This document shows, piece by piece, positions 7,764 through 15,466 of a stretch of 16,148 nt of DNA. The notes beneath the pieces were generated by a model that was not told where the DNA came from, did not search any database, and saw only the letters and a list, made by a program, of their open reading frames with translations. The DNA is from Ramlibacter sp. GTDB taxonomy: Bacteria; Pseudomonadota; Gammaproteobacteria; Burkholderiales; Burkholderiaceae_C. Position numbers and translations under genes: made by a program. The stretch is taken from positions 1-16,148 of the forward strand of contig JANXVP010000219.1 of the NCBI GenBank assembly GCA_025351615.1. Reading direction: 5' to 3'. The stretch's first letter is position 1, and each line of letters opens with the position of its first letter.

Positions 7764-8853
7764 CCTGGGGTTGCAGTGCCGCCGAGAAGCGCCACACGCC
7801 ATCGGGATGTCGCTGGCGCCGCAGCCGGCCCTCGAACCACAGCGCATGCAGGTGCGCGACGGACTCGCCCATCGCAAACGTGGTCTGGTGCAGGTCCAGC
7901 TTGCGCTTGAACAGCACCGGCAGCATGTCGGCGGCTGATTGCGGCGCATCGGTACATGCCTGCATCACGTCGGCCAGGCGGTCCCGGTGGTGGTCATGGA
8001 GCTGGCGAATGCGCGCGTGCAAGCCGCGAAACGGCTTGCCGTGGGAGGGCAGCACCAGCGTGTCGGGCGGCAGCCCCGCGAACTTGTCGATCGATTCCAG
8101 GAACGCCTTGAGCGGGTTCGATTCGGGCTCGACCTCGTACACGCTCACGTTGGTGGAGATCCGCGGCAACATCATGTCGCCGCCGATGAGCACGCCAGCC
8201 GGACCGTCACGGTAGAGGGCGATGTGTTCCGGCGCGTGGCCGTAGCCGCTGATGCAGCGCCATGAGCGCCCGCCGATGTCGATCAGCTCGCCGTCCATCA
8301 TGCGGCGGAAGCTGGGCGGCACGCCCGGCACCATGCCCGAGTAGTAGCTGACGCGGGCGCGGATCTTCTCCTGCGACTGCGGATCGGTCAGCCCGTGCGA
8401 CGCAAAGAAGTCCGCCGTGCCCGGCCCGCCGAAGCCGGTGGTGCTCTGGGCCCCGATCTTGGCGGCGTTGTAGTCGGTGGCACTGATCCACAACGGGGCG
8501 TTCCAGCGCTCGCACAGCCATTGCGCAAGCCCGATATGGTCCGGATGCATGTGGGTGACGATCACCCGCAGGATCGGCAGGCCGTCGAGCTGGGTGGCGA
8601 ACAGCTGTTCCCATTGCGCGCGCGACGCGTCATGCGCTATGCAGCAGTCCACCACGCTCCAGCCCTGGACGCGACCGCCGGTTCCGTCGGGACTGGCGAG
8701 CTCGTCGCGCAGCAGCCAGAGGTTGATGTGATCCAGCGCGAACGGCAATGCCATCCGGACCCAGCGCACGCCCGGCGCCACGGCCAGCGTCTCTCCCGGC
8801 GCAGGCAGCGCGTCGCCCAGGGCGTAGTTCAGTTCTTGTTCAAGCAGGTTCAT
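7747..8853 (-). CDS. MBL-fold metallohydrolase
   Basis: Cytoplasmic metallo-beta-lactamase-fold hydrolase of 368 residues; the substrate cannot be read from sequence. The binuclear metal site is complete: THMHPDH at 100-106 (H101, H103, D105, H106), GYGHAPEH at 203-210 (H206), GGDMML at 224-229 (D226) and LPSHGKPF at 268-275 (H271). The motif-1 aspartate sits in VVDCC (D69), where many relatives have VDTG. After the fold, about 80 residues (from 285) form a helical/winged-helix-like C-terminal region seen in LACTB2/glyoxalase-II-like relatives. No signal peptide is visible. The ATG at 8853 has no obvious Shine-Dalgarno sequence. A 24-base palindrome of MerR/LiuR style lies 14 bases upstream of the start, so this gene is probably controlled separately from the ABC operon. 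LiuR-like control would suggest a thioesterase-like role in acyl-CoA or branched-chain amino acid metabolism, but that is inference. Confidence 0.88.
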   Translation of the reverse strand: MNLLEQELNYALGDALPAPGETLAVAPGVRWVRMALPFALDHINLWLLRDELASPDGTGGRVQGWSVVDCCIAHDASRAQWEQLFATQLDGLPILRVIVTHMHPDHIGLAQWLCERWNAPLWISATDYNAAKIGAQSTTGFGGPGTADFFASHGLTDPQSQEKIRARVSYYSGMVPGVPPSFRRMMDGELIDIGGRSWRCISGYGHAPEHIALYRDGPAGVLIGGDMMLPRISTNVSVYEVEPESNPLKAFLESIDKFAGLPPDTLVLPSHGKPFRGLHARIRQLHDHHRDRLADVMQACTDAPQSAADMLPVLFKRKLDLHQTTFAMGESVAHLHALWFEGRLRRQRHPDGVWRFSAALQPQATQRS

Positions 8854-8867
8854 TGGGCGCGAGGGCG

Positions 8868-8891
8868 ATTGACGTTGACGTAAAGGTCAAT
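8868..8891 (-). promoter_or_regulatory. 24-base palindrome, MerR/LiuR-type operator candidate
   Basis: On the plus strand the halves are ATTGACGTTGAC and GTAAAGGTCAAT, giving 10 of 12 complementary pairs around a central ACGT. The form TTGAC-TT-ACGT-AA-GTCAA resembles, from memory, operators of MerR-family regulators such as LiuR that control branched-chain amino acid and fatty acid catabolic genes in proteobacteria. It sits 14 bases upstream of the MBL hydrolase start and downstream of ridA, so only the MBL gene is a plausible target. On the minus strand a TACAAT -10-like hexamer (8892-8897 region) abuts it, which would place the palindrome over or just after the transcription start. A clear -35 was not found. 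Confidence 0.6.
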
Positions 8892-8897
8892 TGTAGT

Positions 8898-8922
8898 CAG
8901 GCATTGCAGGCATTGCAGGCAT
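8898..8922. repeat. 9-base tandem repeat, 2.8 copies
   Basis: The unit CAGGCATTG occurs twice in full (8898-8906, 8907-8915) and then seven of nine bases follow (8916-8922), with no mismatches. It lies in the 107-base gap between ridA and the MBL gene, next to the palindromic operator candidate and overlapping the region where an MBL promoter would be expected. Length variation here could change promoter spacing, but no function is shown. Confidence 0.7.
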
Positions 8923-8960
8923 ACGGCAAGGTGCGGCCGACAACCACTTGTGAATCGCCG

Positions 8961-9320
8961 TCAGTTCGTCAACACCCGGGTTGCGGTGGCGACGATTTCC
9001 ACCTTCCAGCCTGGATTGGCCAGTTCGACCTTGAAGCAGTCACGGGCTGGCGGGTTGCTTTTATCGACCCAAGCATCCCAGGCTTCATTCATCCCGGCAT
9101 AGTGTCTGAAATCCGACAGGTAGACCGTTGCCGTCAACAACCGCGACTTGTCCGACTGGGCCCGCGCCAGCATGGCGTCGAGTTTTTTCAGCACCTCCCG
9201 GGTCTGCTGGGCGACGGGCGCGTCCAGGGTGACCGGGACCTGGCCTGAAACAAACACCAGGTGACTTGTGGCGACCATATCGCACATCCGCTCGTTGGCA
9301 TCGAATCGTTCAATTGTCAT
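8961..9320 (-). CDS. RidA (YjgF/YER057c) family protein
   Basis: Small cytoplasmic protein (119 residues) of the RidA family, whose best-known members hydrolyse reactive enamine/imine intermediates to keto acids and ammonia. SGQVPV (25-30), KSRLLTATVYLSD (58-70) and NEAWDAWVD (78-86) are family landmarks. PPARDC (90-95) carries R93, equivalent to the catalytic Arg105 of E. coli RidA. In the C-terminal strand KVEIVATA (106-113) a valine (V110) replaces the glutamate of the E. coli IEIEA motif, so the protein belongs to a divergent Rid subgroup and its activity may differ. The start ATG (9320-9318) overlaps the TGA of the ABC ATPase as ATGA, and AAGGGATG lies just upstream, so translation is coupled to the transporter. 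The frame stays open upstream to about 9725, but that part is a shadow of the ATPase gene. It is the last gene of the operon. Confidence 0.88.
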   Translation of the reverse strand: MTIERFDANERMCDMVATSHLVFVSGQVPVTLDAPVAQQTREVLKKLDAMLARAQSDKSRLLTATVYLSDFRHYAGMNEAWDAWVDKSNPPARDCFKVELANPGWKVEIVATATRVLTN

Positions 9321-10975
9321 GACATCCCTTGTGTGGATGATGGAAGGACCGCCGGGCGGTCGGAAGCCTTCCGCGGTGCCTGGCCAGGAATCGCGGCTAT
9401 CAGTTCGCGGGTATAGGCTTCCTGCGGAGAACCACAGATCGACCAGGCCGGGCCCTGTTCGACGATGCGGCCGGAGCGCATGACCACGATGCGATCGCAC
9501 AAGGTGGATGCAACGCGCAGATCGTGGGTGATGAAAAGCATGGACAGTCCGAACTCCTGGCGGATCTGGCGCAGCAGTGTCAACACTTGCGCCTGGACGG
9601 AAACATCGAGCGCGGACACGGCTTCGTCCGCCACCAGCAACCGCGGCTGCATGGCGAGCGCGCGCGCGATGCTCAGGCGTTGCCGCTGGCCGCCGGAAAA
9701 CTGGTGCGGAAAACGGCCCAGGCACGACGCCGGCAAACCGACGGTTTGCACGAGCTGTTCGGCACGCGCATAGGCAACATCGCGCTCCATCCCGATCCCC
9801 ATCGGTCCGGCGGCGATGATGTCGCCCACCCGATGCCTTGGGTTGAGGGAGGCGTAGGGATCCTGGAACACCATCTGGATCTGCTGCCGCGCGGCGCCCA
9901 GCTGCTTCCTGCTGAGACCGACCATGCTCAGGCCGTCGAACGCAATGGCTCCGCTGTCGGGCTGCAGCAGGCCCACGATCATCTTTCCGAGCGTGGACTT
10001 GCCGGACCCGGACTCGCCCACCACGCCGACAGTTTCACCGGCGTCGATGCACAAGCTGACATCGTCCAGGGCCGTGGTGACCCGCCCCCCACGGCCCTGG
10101 AAACGCTTGGACAAACGATTGACCTGAAGCAAAGGCGATGGCTGCGCCGTTGGTGCCTGATCCGGAGCGCTGGAGCGCAGAACGGGGACTGCGGCAATGA
10201 GTTTCTGCGTGTAGGGATGCGATGGCGAATCGAGCAGGCTAGCCGCAGACCCCGCTTCGACGCACCGACCCCGCTGCATCACCAGAACCTTGTCGGCAAT
10301 ATCGGCCACGACACCGAAGTCATGGGTGATGAAGAGAACCCCGATGCCGCGACGTCGCTGAAGCTGGCGGATCAGCGCGAGAATCTGCGCCTGGGTGGTG
10401 ACATCCAGCGCTGTGGTGGGCTCGTCGGCTATCAGCAAGCGCGGTTCGAGCGCCAGCGCCATGGCGATCATGACGCGCTGGCGCTGCCCGCCCGACAACT
10501 GGAACGGGTAAGCCGATCCGGCGCGCGCCGGGTCCTGAAGCTGCACATCCGCGAACAGTTCGGTTGCCTTCGCCCGACGGTCGGCCGCACGCAGCGACGT
10601 GTGAGCGCGAAAGACTTCGTCGAGCTGCTGGCCGACTGACATGACCGGATTGAGCGCCGTCATCGGCTCCTGGAAGATCATGCCCACGGCCGAACCGCGC
10701 AACCGGCGCAGGGCTTCCTCCGGCAGCGCCGTCACCTCCGTCTCGCCAAGAAAAACCTGACCTCCGCAGTGCTGCACGCCATGGGTGGGCAGCAGGCCGA
10801 TCATGGCGTGCGCAATCATCGATTTGCCCGATCCCGATTCACCCACCACGCACACGGTCTCACCTGCTTCGACGTCGAATGACACGCAATCCACAGCCAG
10901 TTGCCGGGGGGACTGACCGGTGATCTCGACCGATAGGTCACGCACCCGGGCCACATGGGAAGAGGGTGCGGTCAA
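9317..10975 (-). CDS. Dipeptide/oligopeptide ABC transporter, fused double ATPase
   Basis: Cytoplasmic energising subunit of the importer; one 552-residue chain carries both nucleotide-binding domains that DppD and DppF carry separately, as in GsiA or YejF. NBD1 has Walker A GESGSGKS (45-52), LSGGQ (160-164), Walker B LLIADE (180-185) and switch H219. NBD2 has GESGSGKS (320-327), FSGGQ (427-431), LLVADE (446-451) and switch H484. Both catalytic glutamates (E185, E451) are present, so both sites look active. An oligopeptide-transporter C-terminal extension follows each domain ([23 protein letters not shown]). The start is TTG at 10975, overlapping the permease TGA as TTGA. AGGAGG four bases before it supports this choice over GTG at 10954. 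The frame extends upstream to 11299 only as a shadow of the permease. Its stop overlaps the ridA start. Confidence 0.93.
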   Translation of the reverse strand: MTAPSSHVARVRDLSVEITGQSPRQLAVDCVSFDVEAGETVCVVGESGSGKSMIAHAMIGLLPTHGVQHCGGQVFLGETEVTALPEEALRRLRGSAVGMIFQEPMTALNPVMSVGQQLDEVFRAHTSLRAADRRAKATELFADVQLQDPARAGSAYPFQLSGGQRQRVMIAMALALEPRLLIADEPTTALDVTTQAQILALIRQLQRRRGIGVLFITHDFGVVADIADKVLVMQRGRCVEAGSAASLLDSPSHPYTQKLIAAVPVLRSSAPDQAPTAQPSPLLQVNRLSKRFQGRGGRVTTALDDVSLCIDAGETVGVVGESGSGKSTLGKMIVGLLQPDSGAIAFDGLSMVGLSRKQLGAARQQIQMVFQDPYASLNPRHRVGDIIAAGPMGIGMERDVAYARAEQLVQTVGLPASCLGRFPHQFSGGQRQRLSIARALAMQPRLLVADEAVSALDVSVQAQVLTLLRQIRQEFGLSMLFITHDLRVASTLCDRIVVMRSGRIVEQGPAWSICGSPQEAYTRELIAAIPGQAPRKASDRPAVLPSSTQGMS

Positions 10976-11814
10976 GAGCCCTCCTCGACGGGACGCAGGT
11001 GAGGATTCAACGCATCGTTGAGCGCCTCGCCGACCAGATTGATGGCCAACACGGTCAGCACGATCGCCAGGCCGGGAAAGACGCTCATCCACCAGGCCTG
11101 TCGCATGACTGTGCGAGAGGCGCCGATGATGTAGCCCCAGCTCATCAGGTTGGGGTCTCCCAGGCCGAGGAAACTCAGCGCCGATTCCAGCAGGATGGCG
11201 GTAGCCACCATCATCGAGCCGGCAACGATCACCGGCGACATCGTGTTCGGCAGGATTTCCTTGACGATGATGGCGGTGTGGGATCGGCCGGAGAGCCATG
11301 CGGCCTGGACGTATTCCCTTGAGCGCACGCTCATGAATTCGGCACGCACCAGTCGGGCGATGGGGGGCCAGGAGACCACCGCGATGGCACCGACGATGGT
11401 CACCATGCTCGGATTGAAAATCGCCACCAGTACGATCGCCAGCACGAAGCTGGGAATCGTCTGGAAAAATTCGACGAACCCCATCAATGCCTGGTCCACC
11501 AATCCCCCCACATACCCGGCGATGGCGCCCAGCGTGATGCCGATCGCAAGTGCTACTGCCGTCGATACCACTCCGATCAGCAGCGAAACATACGCGCCGT
11601 AGGCGATTCCGGCGGCGATATTGCGTCCCAGCATGTCGCTGCCCAGTGGAAAGTTGTCACTCAACGGGGGCTCGAATGGCGCGCCCGTGATTTCCCAGGG
11701 ACTGATCGGAAACAGCCAACGCGCGCCGGCGGCCAGGCTGATGACCGCCAGCAGGATGACCAGGCCGATAACTCCGCCCTTGCTGCGGACGAAGAGGGAA
11801 AAAAAACGTTTCAT
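10972..11814 (-). CDS. Peptide-type ABC transporter permease, DppC/OppC family
   Basis: Inner-membrane permease of 280 residues, the second of the pair that forms the translocation pore. A cytoplasmic basic start (MKRFFSLFVRSK) is followed by TM1 (14-33) and a short periplasmic stretch. The family motif GSDMLGRN (58-65) corresponds to the LGTDxxGRD signature of DppC/OppC. Further membrane segments lie at about 70-98, 105-132, 137-150, 195-216 and 245-264. The ATPase-contacting EAA loop is at 168-190 (YVQAAWLSGRSHTAIIVKEILP). The start ATG overlaps the TGA of the upstream permease (ATGA at 11814-11811), and its own stop overlaps the ATPase TTG start. Codons 4-6 contain a run of eight T on the coding strand (11799-11806), a spot prone to indels. 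Confidence 0.93.
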   Translation of the reverse strand: MKRFFSLFVRSKGGVIGLVILLAVISLAAGARWLFPISPWEITGAPFEPPLSDNFPLGSDMLGRNIAAGIAYGAYVSLLIGVVSTAVALAIGITLGAIAGYVGGLVDQALMGFVEFFQTIPSFVLAIVLVAIFNPSMVTIVGAIAVVSWPPIARLVRAEFMSVRSREYVQAAWLSGRSHTAIIVKEILPNTMSPVIVAGSMMVATAILLESALSFLGLGDPNLMSWGYIIGASRTVMRQAWWMSVFPGLAIVLTVLAINLVGEALNDALNPHLRPVEEGS

Positions 11815-12782
11815 CCGAGTTCGATCCTCGGGTCTGCCAGGGCATAGACAAAATCGGTCAGAAGGTTGATCCCCACGACAATCACCGAGATGACGAAGAA
11901 GACGCCGAGCAGAACGTTGTAGTCGCGTTGTGCGACGGCCTCATACGCGAGCCGACCGACCCCGGGCCAGGCAAAGATGGTTTCGACGACGATCGATCCG
12001 CCGACCAGGCCGCCGGCGTGGATCCCGGCATAAGTGATGATGGGCAACAGTGCGTTGCGAAGGATATGCCGGACTTGCACCTGCCGCTCCGGCAGCCCTT
12101 TGGCACGGGCCGTCTTGACAAAGTCCAGCCGGCTCACCTCAAGCATGGAAGCCCTTGCCAGGCGCGCGTAAATGGCAATGTAGAACAACGACAACGTGGT
12201 GACCGGCAAGATTGCATGCCGGGCGATGTCGAGCACCGTCTCCAGACCGGTCATCTTCGCACCGATCGACGAATAGCCGTAGGCCGGCAACCAGTCCAGG
12301 CCCACCGAAAAAACCAGGACCAGGAGCAGTCCGGACCAGAAGATCGGCGTCGCGTAGAACAGCAGTGCGGTGGCGGAAATGGCCGTATCCGTCCAGCTGC
12401 CGACCTTTCTTGCCGACAGAACGCCCAACAGCACGCCGATCGAGAGCGACAGCACGAAGGCACACCCGGTCAGGATCAAGGTGGCAGGCAAGCGGTCCAG
12501 GATCAAGCTCCGGACCGATTGCTGCTGCCGGTGGGAGTAGCCGAGATCCAGCAGCGCGATCCGTTGGGCATAGAGCCCCAGCTGGACCGGCAGCGGTTGG
12601 TCCAGACCGAACTCCTGGCGCAACTGGGCCAGGTATTTTTCATCGGTCGAGCCGGACTGGCCAGCCATGAATTGGGCCGGATCGCCGGGCGCCATCCGGA
12701 CCAGGAAAAAATTGAGGACTGCAATCAAGGCGATCACGACCACCGCCTTGACAGCGCGTATCGCCAACCCGCGGAACTTCAT
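11811..12782 (-). CDS. Peptide-type ABC transporter permease, DppB/OppB family
   Basis: Inner-membrane permease of 323 residues, partner of the DppC-type protein. TM1 spans about 10-30 and is followed by the family pattern VRMAPGDPAQ (28-37). A periplasmic region (38-98) includes the QLRQEFGLDQPLPVQ block typical of DppB. The remaining membrane segments lie near 100-122, 135-160, 188-207, 245-265 and 288-312. The EAA loop is at 220-247 (DFVKTARAKGLPERQV, then ILRNALLP). FAWPGVGRL (270-278) and the C-terminal YALADPRI (313-320) are also family signatures. The start ATG at 12782 lies 10 bases after the deacetylase stop, with GAAGG as ribosome binding site. The gene order binding protein, deacetylase, DppB, DppC, DppDF places the enzyme inside the transporter operon. 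Confidence 0.94.
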   Translation of the reverse strand: MKFRGLAIRAVKAVVVIALIAVLNFFLVRMAPGDPAQFMAGQSGSTDEKYLAQLRQEFGLDQPLPVQLGLYAQRIALLDLGYSHRQQQSVRSLILDRLPATLILTGCAFVLSLSIGVLLGVLSARKVGSWTDTAISATALLFYATPIFWSGLLLVLVFSVGLDWLPAYGYSSIGAKMTGLETVLDIARHAILPVTTLSLFYIAIYARLARASMLEVSRLDFVKTARAKGLPERQVQVRHILRNALLPIITYAGIHAGGLVGGSIVVETIFAWPGVGRLAYEAVAQRDYNVLLGVFFVISVIVVGINLLTDFVYALADPRIELG

Positions 12783-12792
12783 GGACGGGCCT

Positions 12793-13818
12793 TCAATTGG
12801 GCCCGTCGAAACGGCGCAGGAAGTCCCGTGCCAGGGCGCCGAGCTCGTCGTGCATGTACCCGCCCTCCTGCACCAGAACAGTGGGCAGTCCCAGGCTTGC
12901 GATGGCGTCTGCCATCGCTGTGAAGCAGCGCGTGGTCACTTTGTGGGCCCCATGGGGGTCCTTCTCGTGCGCATCGAAGCCCAGCGAAACAACCAGTGCC
13001 TGCGGCGCGTACTCACGCAATCCAGCGAGTGCGCTACCCAGTGCCAGGGTGACCTCGGCATCGCCGCTGCCCAGAGGAAACGGAACGTTCAGATTGCAGT
13101 CGCTCCCTTCGCCTTCGCCTCGCTCGGCTGCCGTTCCGGAAAAAAACGGATAGAAGCGGCTTGGGTCGCCGTGGATGGAGGCAAAGAAAACGTCACCGCG
13201 TGCATAAAAAATGTCCTGCGTGCCATTGCCGTGGTGCACATCCACGTCGAGGATCGCCACCCGGTCGAACCTCGACCGCAGTGCCTGCGCCGCGATGGCT
13301 GCGTTGTTCAGATAGCAAAACCCTCCCGCCTGTTCGCGGCTCGCGTGATGCCCCGGCGGACGGCATAGCGCATAAGCGGCGGACGCGCCATCGATCACGC
13401 ACAAGGCAGCATCTACCGCGCAGTGGGTCGCGCCTAGCACCGCATCCCAGGTCCCGGCGCCGATGGGACATGCGGTGTCCTGCGTATAGAACCCCGCCTG
13501 GCCCACGATGCTGTCGGGCCGGTGCCTGAAGCGCGTCCCCGGGTGGACATTGGGGACGATTTCAGGGCCGGCACCAGGCAATTGCGACCATGCGCGATGG
13601 CCGGTCTCAAGAAAACGAACCAGTCCCGCGTCGTGCACCGACAACATGGGTTCCAGTCCCCTGTCCATGGGCGCGGTCAGTTCAAATCCACCCGCCACCA
13701 ATGCCTGCGCGATCGTGCTGGCCCGGGCCGCCGTCTCGGGGTTGGGTGCCGGCCGGCCGGCCTTCAGGAAGGCCTGGGGCTGGTGCAGCAAGTGCAGTTC
13801 GCTGTAAAAGACCTTCAT
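12793..13818 (-). CDS. Acetylpolyamine amidohydrolase / histone deacetylase family enzyme
   Basis: Zinc-dependent deacetylase of 341 residues, probably acting on N-acetylated amines such as acetylputrescine in the cytoplasm and releasing acetate. It looks much closer to Mycoplana ramosa AphA than to AcuC. Features include VHDAGLVRFLET (61-72), GTWDAVLGA (122-130), the twin catalytic histidines H157-H158 in RPPGHHAS, GGFCYLNNAA (165-174), and DVDVHHGNGTQDIFY (191-205) with zinc ligands D193 and H195. HGDPSRFYPFF (216-226), VVSLGFDAHEKDP (276-288) with third zinc ligand D282, and QEGGY with transition-state Y321 complete the set. All catalytic residues are therefore present, each offset by two from M. 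ramosa AphA numbering as I remember it. AGGAG lies 7 bases before the ATG. It is embedded between the binding protein (32-base gap) and the permeases (10-base gap), implying that the imported compound, or a product of it, is deacylated. The exact substrate is not provable from sequence. Confidence 0.9.
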   Translation of the reverse strand: MKVFYSELHLLHQPQAFLKAGRPAPNPETAARASTIAQALVAGGFELTAPMDRGLEPMLSVHDAGLVRFLETGHRAWSQLPGAGPEIVPNVHPGTRFRHRPDSIVGQAGFYTQDTACPIGAGTWDAVLGATHCAVDAALCVIDGASAAYALCRPPGHHASREQAGGFCYLNNAAIAAQALRSRFDRVAILDVDVHHGNGTQDIFYARGDVFFASIHGDPSRFYPFFSGTAAERGEGEGSDCNLNVPFPLGSGDAEVTLALGSALAGLREYAPQALVVSLGFDAHEKDPHGAHKVTTRCFTAMADAIASLGLPTVLVQEGGYMHDELGALARDFLRRFDGPN

Positions 13819-13850
13819 GTTCGCTCCTGCTTACAGCGGCGACAGGCCGG

Positions 13851-15431
13851 TCATTTGGCGATGTAGACGGACTCGAAACTCTCGTTGACCCCGATCGCTG
13901 TGGTGACGAGGTTGCGGACCCGTTTGTTGTAGATGGTCGGGAACTTGATCTCGATCAGCCAGGCCAGTGGCACGTCCTCGACCAGCAGCTTCTGGACGTC
14001 GGAGTAATAGCGCCTGCGGTCCTCGCTCTTGACGGCCGAGGCGGCCTTGGCGAATAACTCGTCGACACGCTCGTTGCTGTAGCCCGATGTATTGGTGTAT
14101 GGGATTCCCTTTTTGATGTTGGACGAGATGTAGGTCCGGGCAACTCCCAGCGCGGGATCGCCGTATTGCGTCAGGTAGCTGACCAGCATTTCGAAATCCC
14201 AGTTGGCGAGCCGTTGGGTCCAGCCGGCGGCGTCGGTGGATTCGATCACCACCTTCAAGCCGACCTTGGCCAGCGACTGGCGGACATACTCATTGAGCCG
14301 GTTCCATGTTTCCCCATACGGCAGCCCGAGCAGTTTGACCGTGGCGCGGGTGCCGTCCTTGTCCTTGACCAGGCCCATGTCGTCGAGCAGGGCGTCGGCC
14401 TTCTTGAGATCCAGGTTGTACTGCCTGACATCGGGTTCGTAGTAGCGGGTGGCGCTTGAAACCGGCCCGGTCGCCACCTTGGCATGGCCGAACCAGATCT
14501 TGTCGCGGATGAAATCACGGTCCAGCGCGTACATGACCGCCTGCCGGAACCGCTTGTCGGTCATGGGTTTGTTGCGCGTGTTGAACTCGATCCATGCCAG
14601 CGGGGCAAGGAATTCGTAGCCATCGTTCGTCACCTCGAACATGGGCTTGGTCTTGAAGCGGTTCACATCGAACAGTTCGATATCACTGAAGCTGGAAACA
14701 TCCACCTTGCCGCTTTCCAGTGCCGTGGCGCGAGAGGCCGAATCGGGAATGATCTGGAAATAGATTTCGTCGAGGTACGGCAAGCCCGGTTTCCAGTAGT
14801 TCTCGTTGCGCACCAGGTGGATGTAAGAGCCTTTCTTCCACTCCTTTAGCTTGAACGGACCGGTGCCGATCGGTGTCTGGTTGGCCGGGTTGGCCTTGAA
14901 ATCGGTGCCTTCATACACGTGGCGCGGAATCATCGGGGCGCTCGAGACTTCAAACGAGCCGAGGAACGGCGCGAACGGCTCCTTCAGCTTGAACACCACC
15001 GTCAGGGGATCGGGGGCCGTGACCGAGGTGAGGTGGCTGAAGTTGTTTCTGGCACGAGAATGAACCTCGGGCAGAAACTTGGTCGTGGTGAAAACCACGT
15101 CGGCGGCGGTAAACGGCTTGCCGTCATGCCACTTGACGCCTTCCTGCAGCTTGAATGTGTAGGTCAGGCCATCGTCCGAAACGGTCCACGATTTCGCCAG
15201 TCCCGGCCGCGGCTCGAGCTTGCTGTCGTATGTCAGCAGGCTCTGGTAGATTTTTCCGCCGATCATCTGGACGCCGCTCAGCTGATTCAGCCCGAGCATC
15301 AGGGTCGGGGGCTCGGGATTGACGATCATGTTGAGCGTCCCGCCGCGCTGCTGGGCTGCAGCGGGCCCGGCTCCCCCGGCGACGATCGAAAGGCACAGGG
15401 TGACCTGCGCAAGTAATTTCAGCAGTTTCAT
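13851..15431 (-). CDS. Periplasmic peptide-type ABC substrate-binding protein (SBP_bac_5)
   Basis: Periplasmic receptor of the importer, in the DppA/OppA/NikA family (family 5 extracellular solute-binding), 526 residues. A Sec signal peptide is evident: MKLLK, a hydrophobic core (about 6-20), then a GPAAA-QQ cleavage region near residues 26-27. There is no lipobox, so it is soluble. The mature part begins GGTLNMIVNPEPPTLM. It contains the family block LAKSWTVSDDGLTYTFKLQEGVKWHDG and the ADVVFT motif, followed by PIGTGPFKLKEW and RFRQAVMYALDRD. Family members bind peptides, but also nickel, sugars, opines and other amides, so the ligand cannot be assigned from the fold. The start ATG at 15431 has AGGAGAG upstream; an in-frame start 27 bases earlier would spoil the signal peptide. 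The gap from the upstream kinase-like gene is 35 bases and to the downstream deacetylase 32 bases. Confidence 0.94.
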   Translation of the reverse strand: MKLLKLLAQVTLCLSIVAGGAGPAAAQQRGGTLNMIVNPEPPTLMLGLNQLSGVQMIGGKIYQSLLTYDSKLEPRPGLAKSWTVSDDGLTYTFKLQEGVKWHDGKPFTAADVVFTTTKFLPEVHSRARNNFSHLTSVTAPDPLTVVFKLKEPFAPFLGSFEVSSAPMIPRHVYEGTDFKANPANQTPIGTGPFKLKEWKKGSYIHLVRNENYWKPGLPYLDEIYFQIIPDSASRATALESGKVDVSSFSDIELFDVNRFKTKPMFEVTNDGYEFLAPLAWIEFNTRNKPMTDKRFRQAVMYALDRDFIRDKIWFGHAKVATGPVSSATRYYEPDVRQYNLDLKKADALLDDMGLVKDKDGTRATVKLLGLPYGETWNRLNEYVRQSLAKVGLKVVIESTDAAGWTQRLANWDFEMLVSYLTQYGDPALGVARTYISSNIKKGIPYTNTSGYSNERVDELFAKAASAVKSEDRRRYYSDVQKLLVEDVPLAWLIEIKFPTIYNKRVRNLVTTAIGVNESFESVYIAK

Positions 15432-15466
15432 CACGACTCTCCTGGATAACGGGTCCAAATTCAGGC

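Noticed and set aside
8898..8922. CRISPR-like repeat
   Set aside because: The unit is only 9 bases, directly abutting, without spacers; it is a simple tandem repeat.
9321..9725. N-terminal extension of the RidA frame
   Set aside because: It overlaps the NBD2 coding region of the ABC ATPase in another frame; the ATGA overlap at 9320 gives a complete RidA protein.
10976..11299. N-terminal extension of the double ATPase into the permease gene
   Set aside because: It overlaps the permease coding sequence and adds no ABC motif; the TTG at 10975 has a strong ribosome binding site.
12793..13818. AcuC or eukaryote-like histone deacetylase as the specific identity
   Set aside because: Overall sequence, length and the HGDPSRFYPFF and DVDVHHGNGTQDIFY blocks fit the acetylpolyamine amidohydrolase branch better; there is no acs/acu context.
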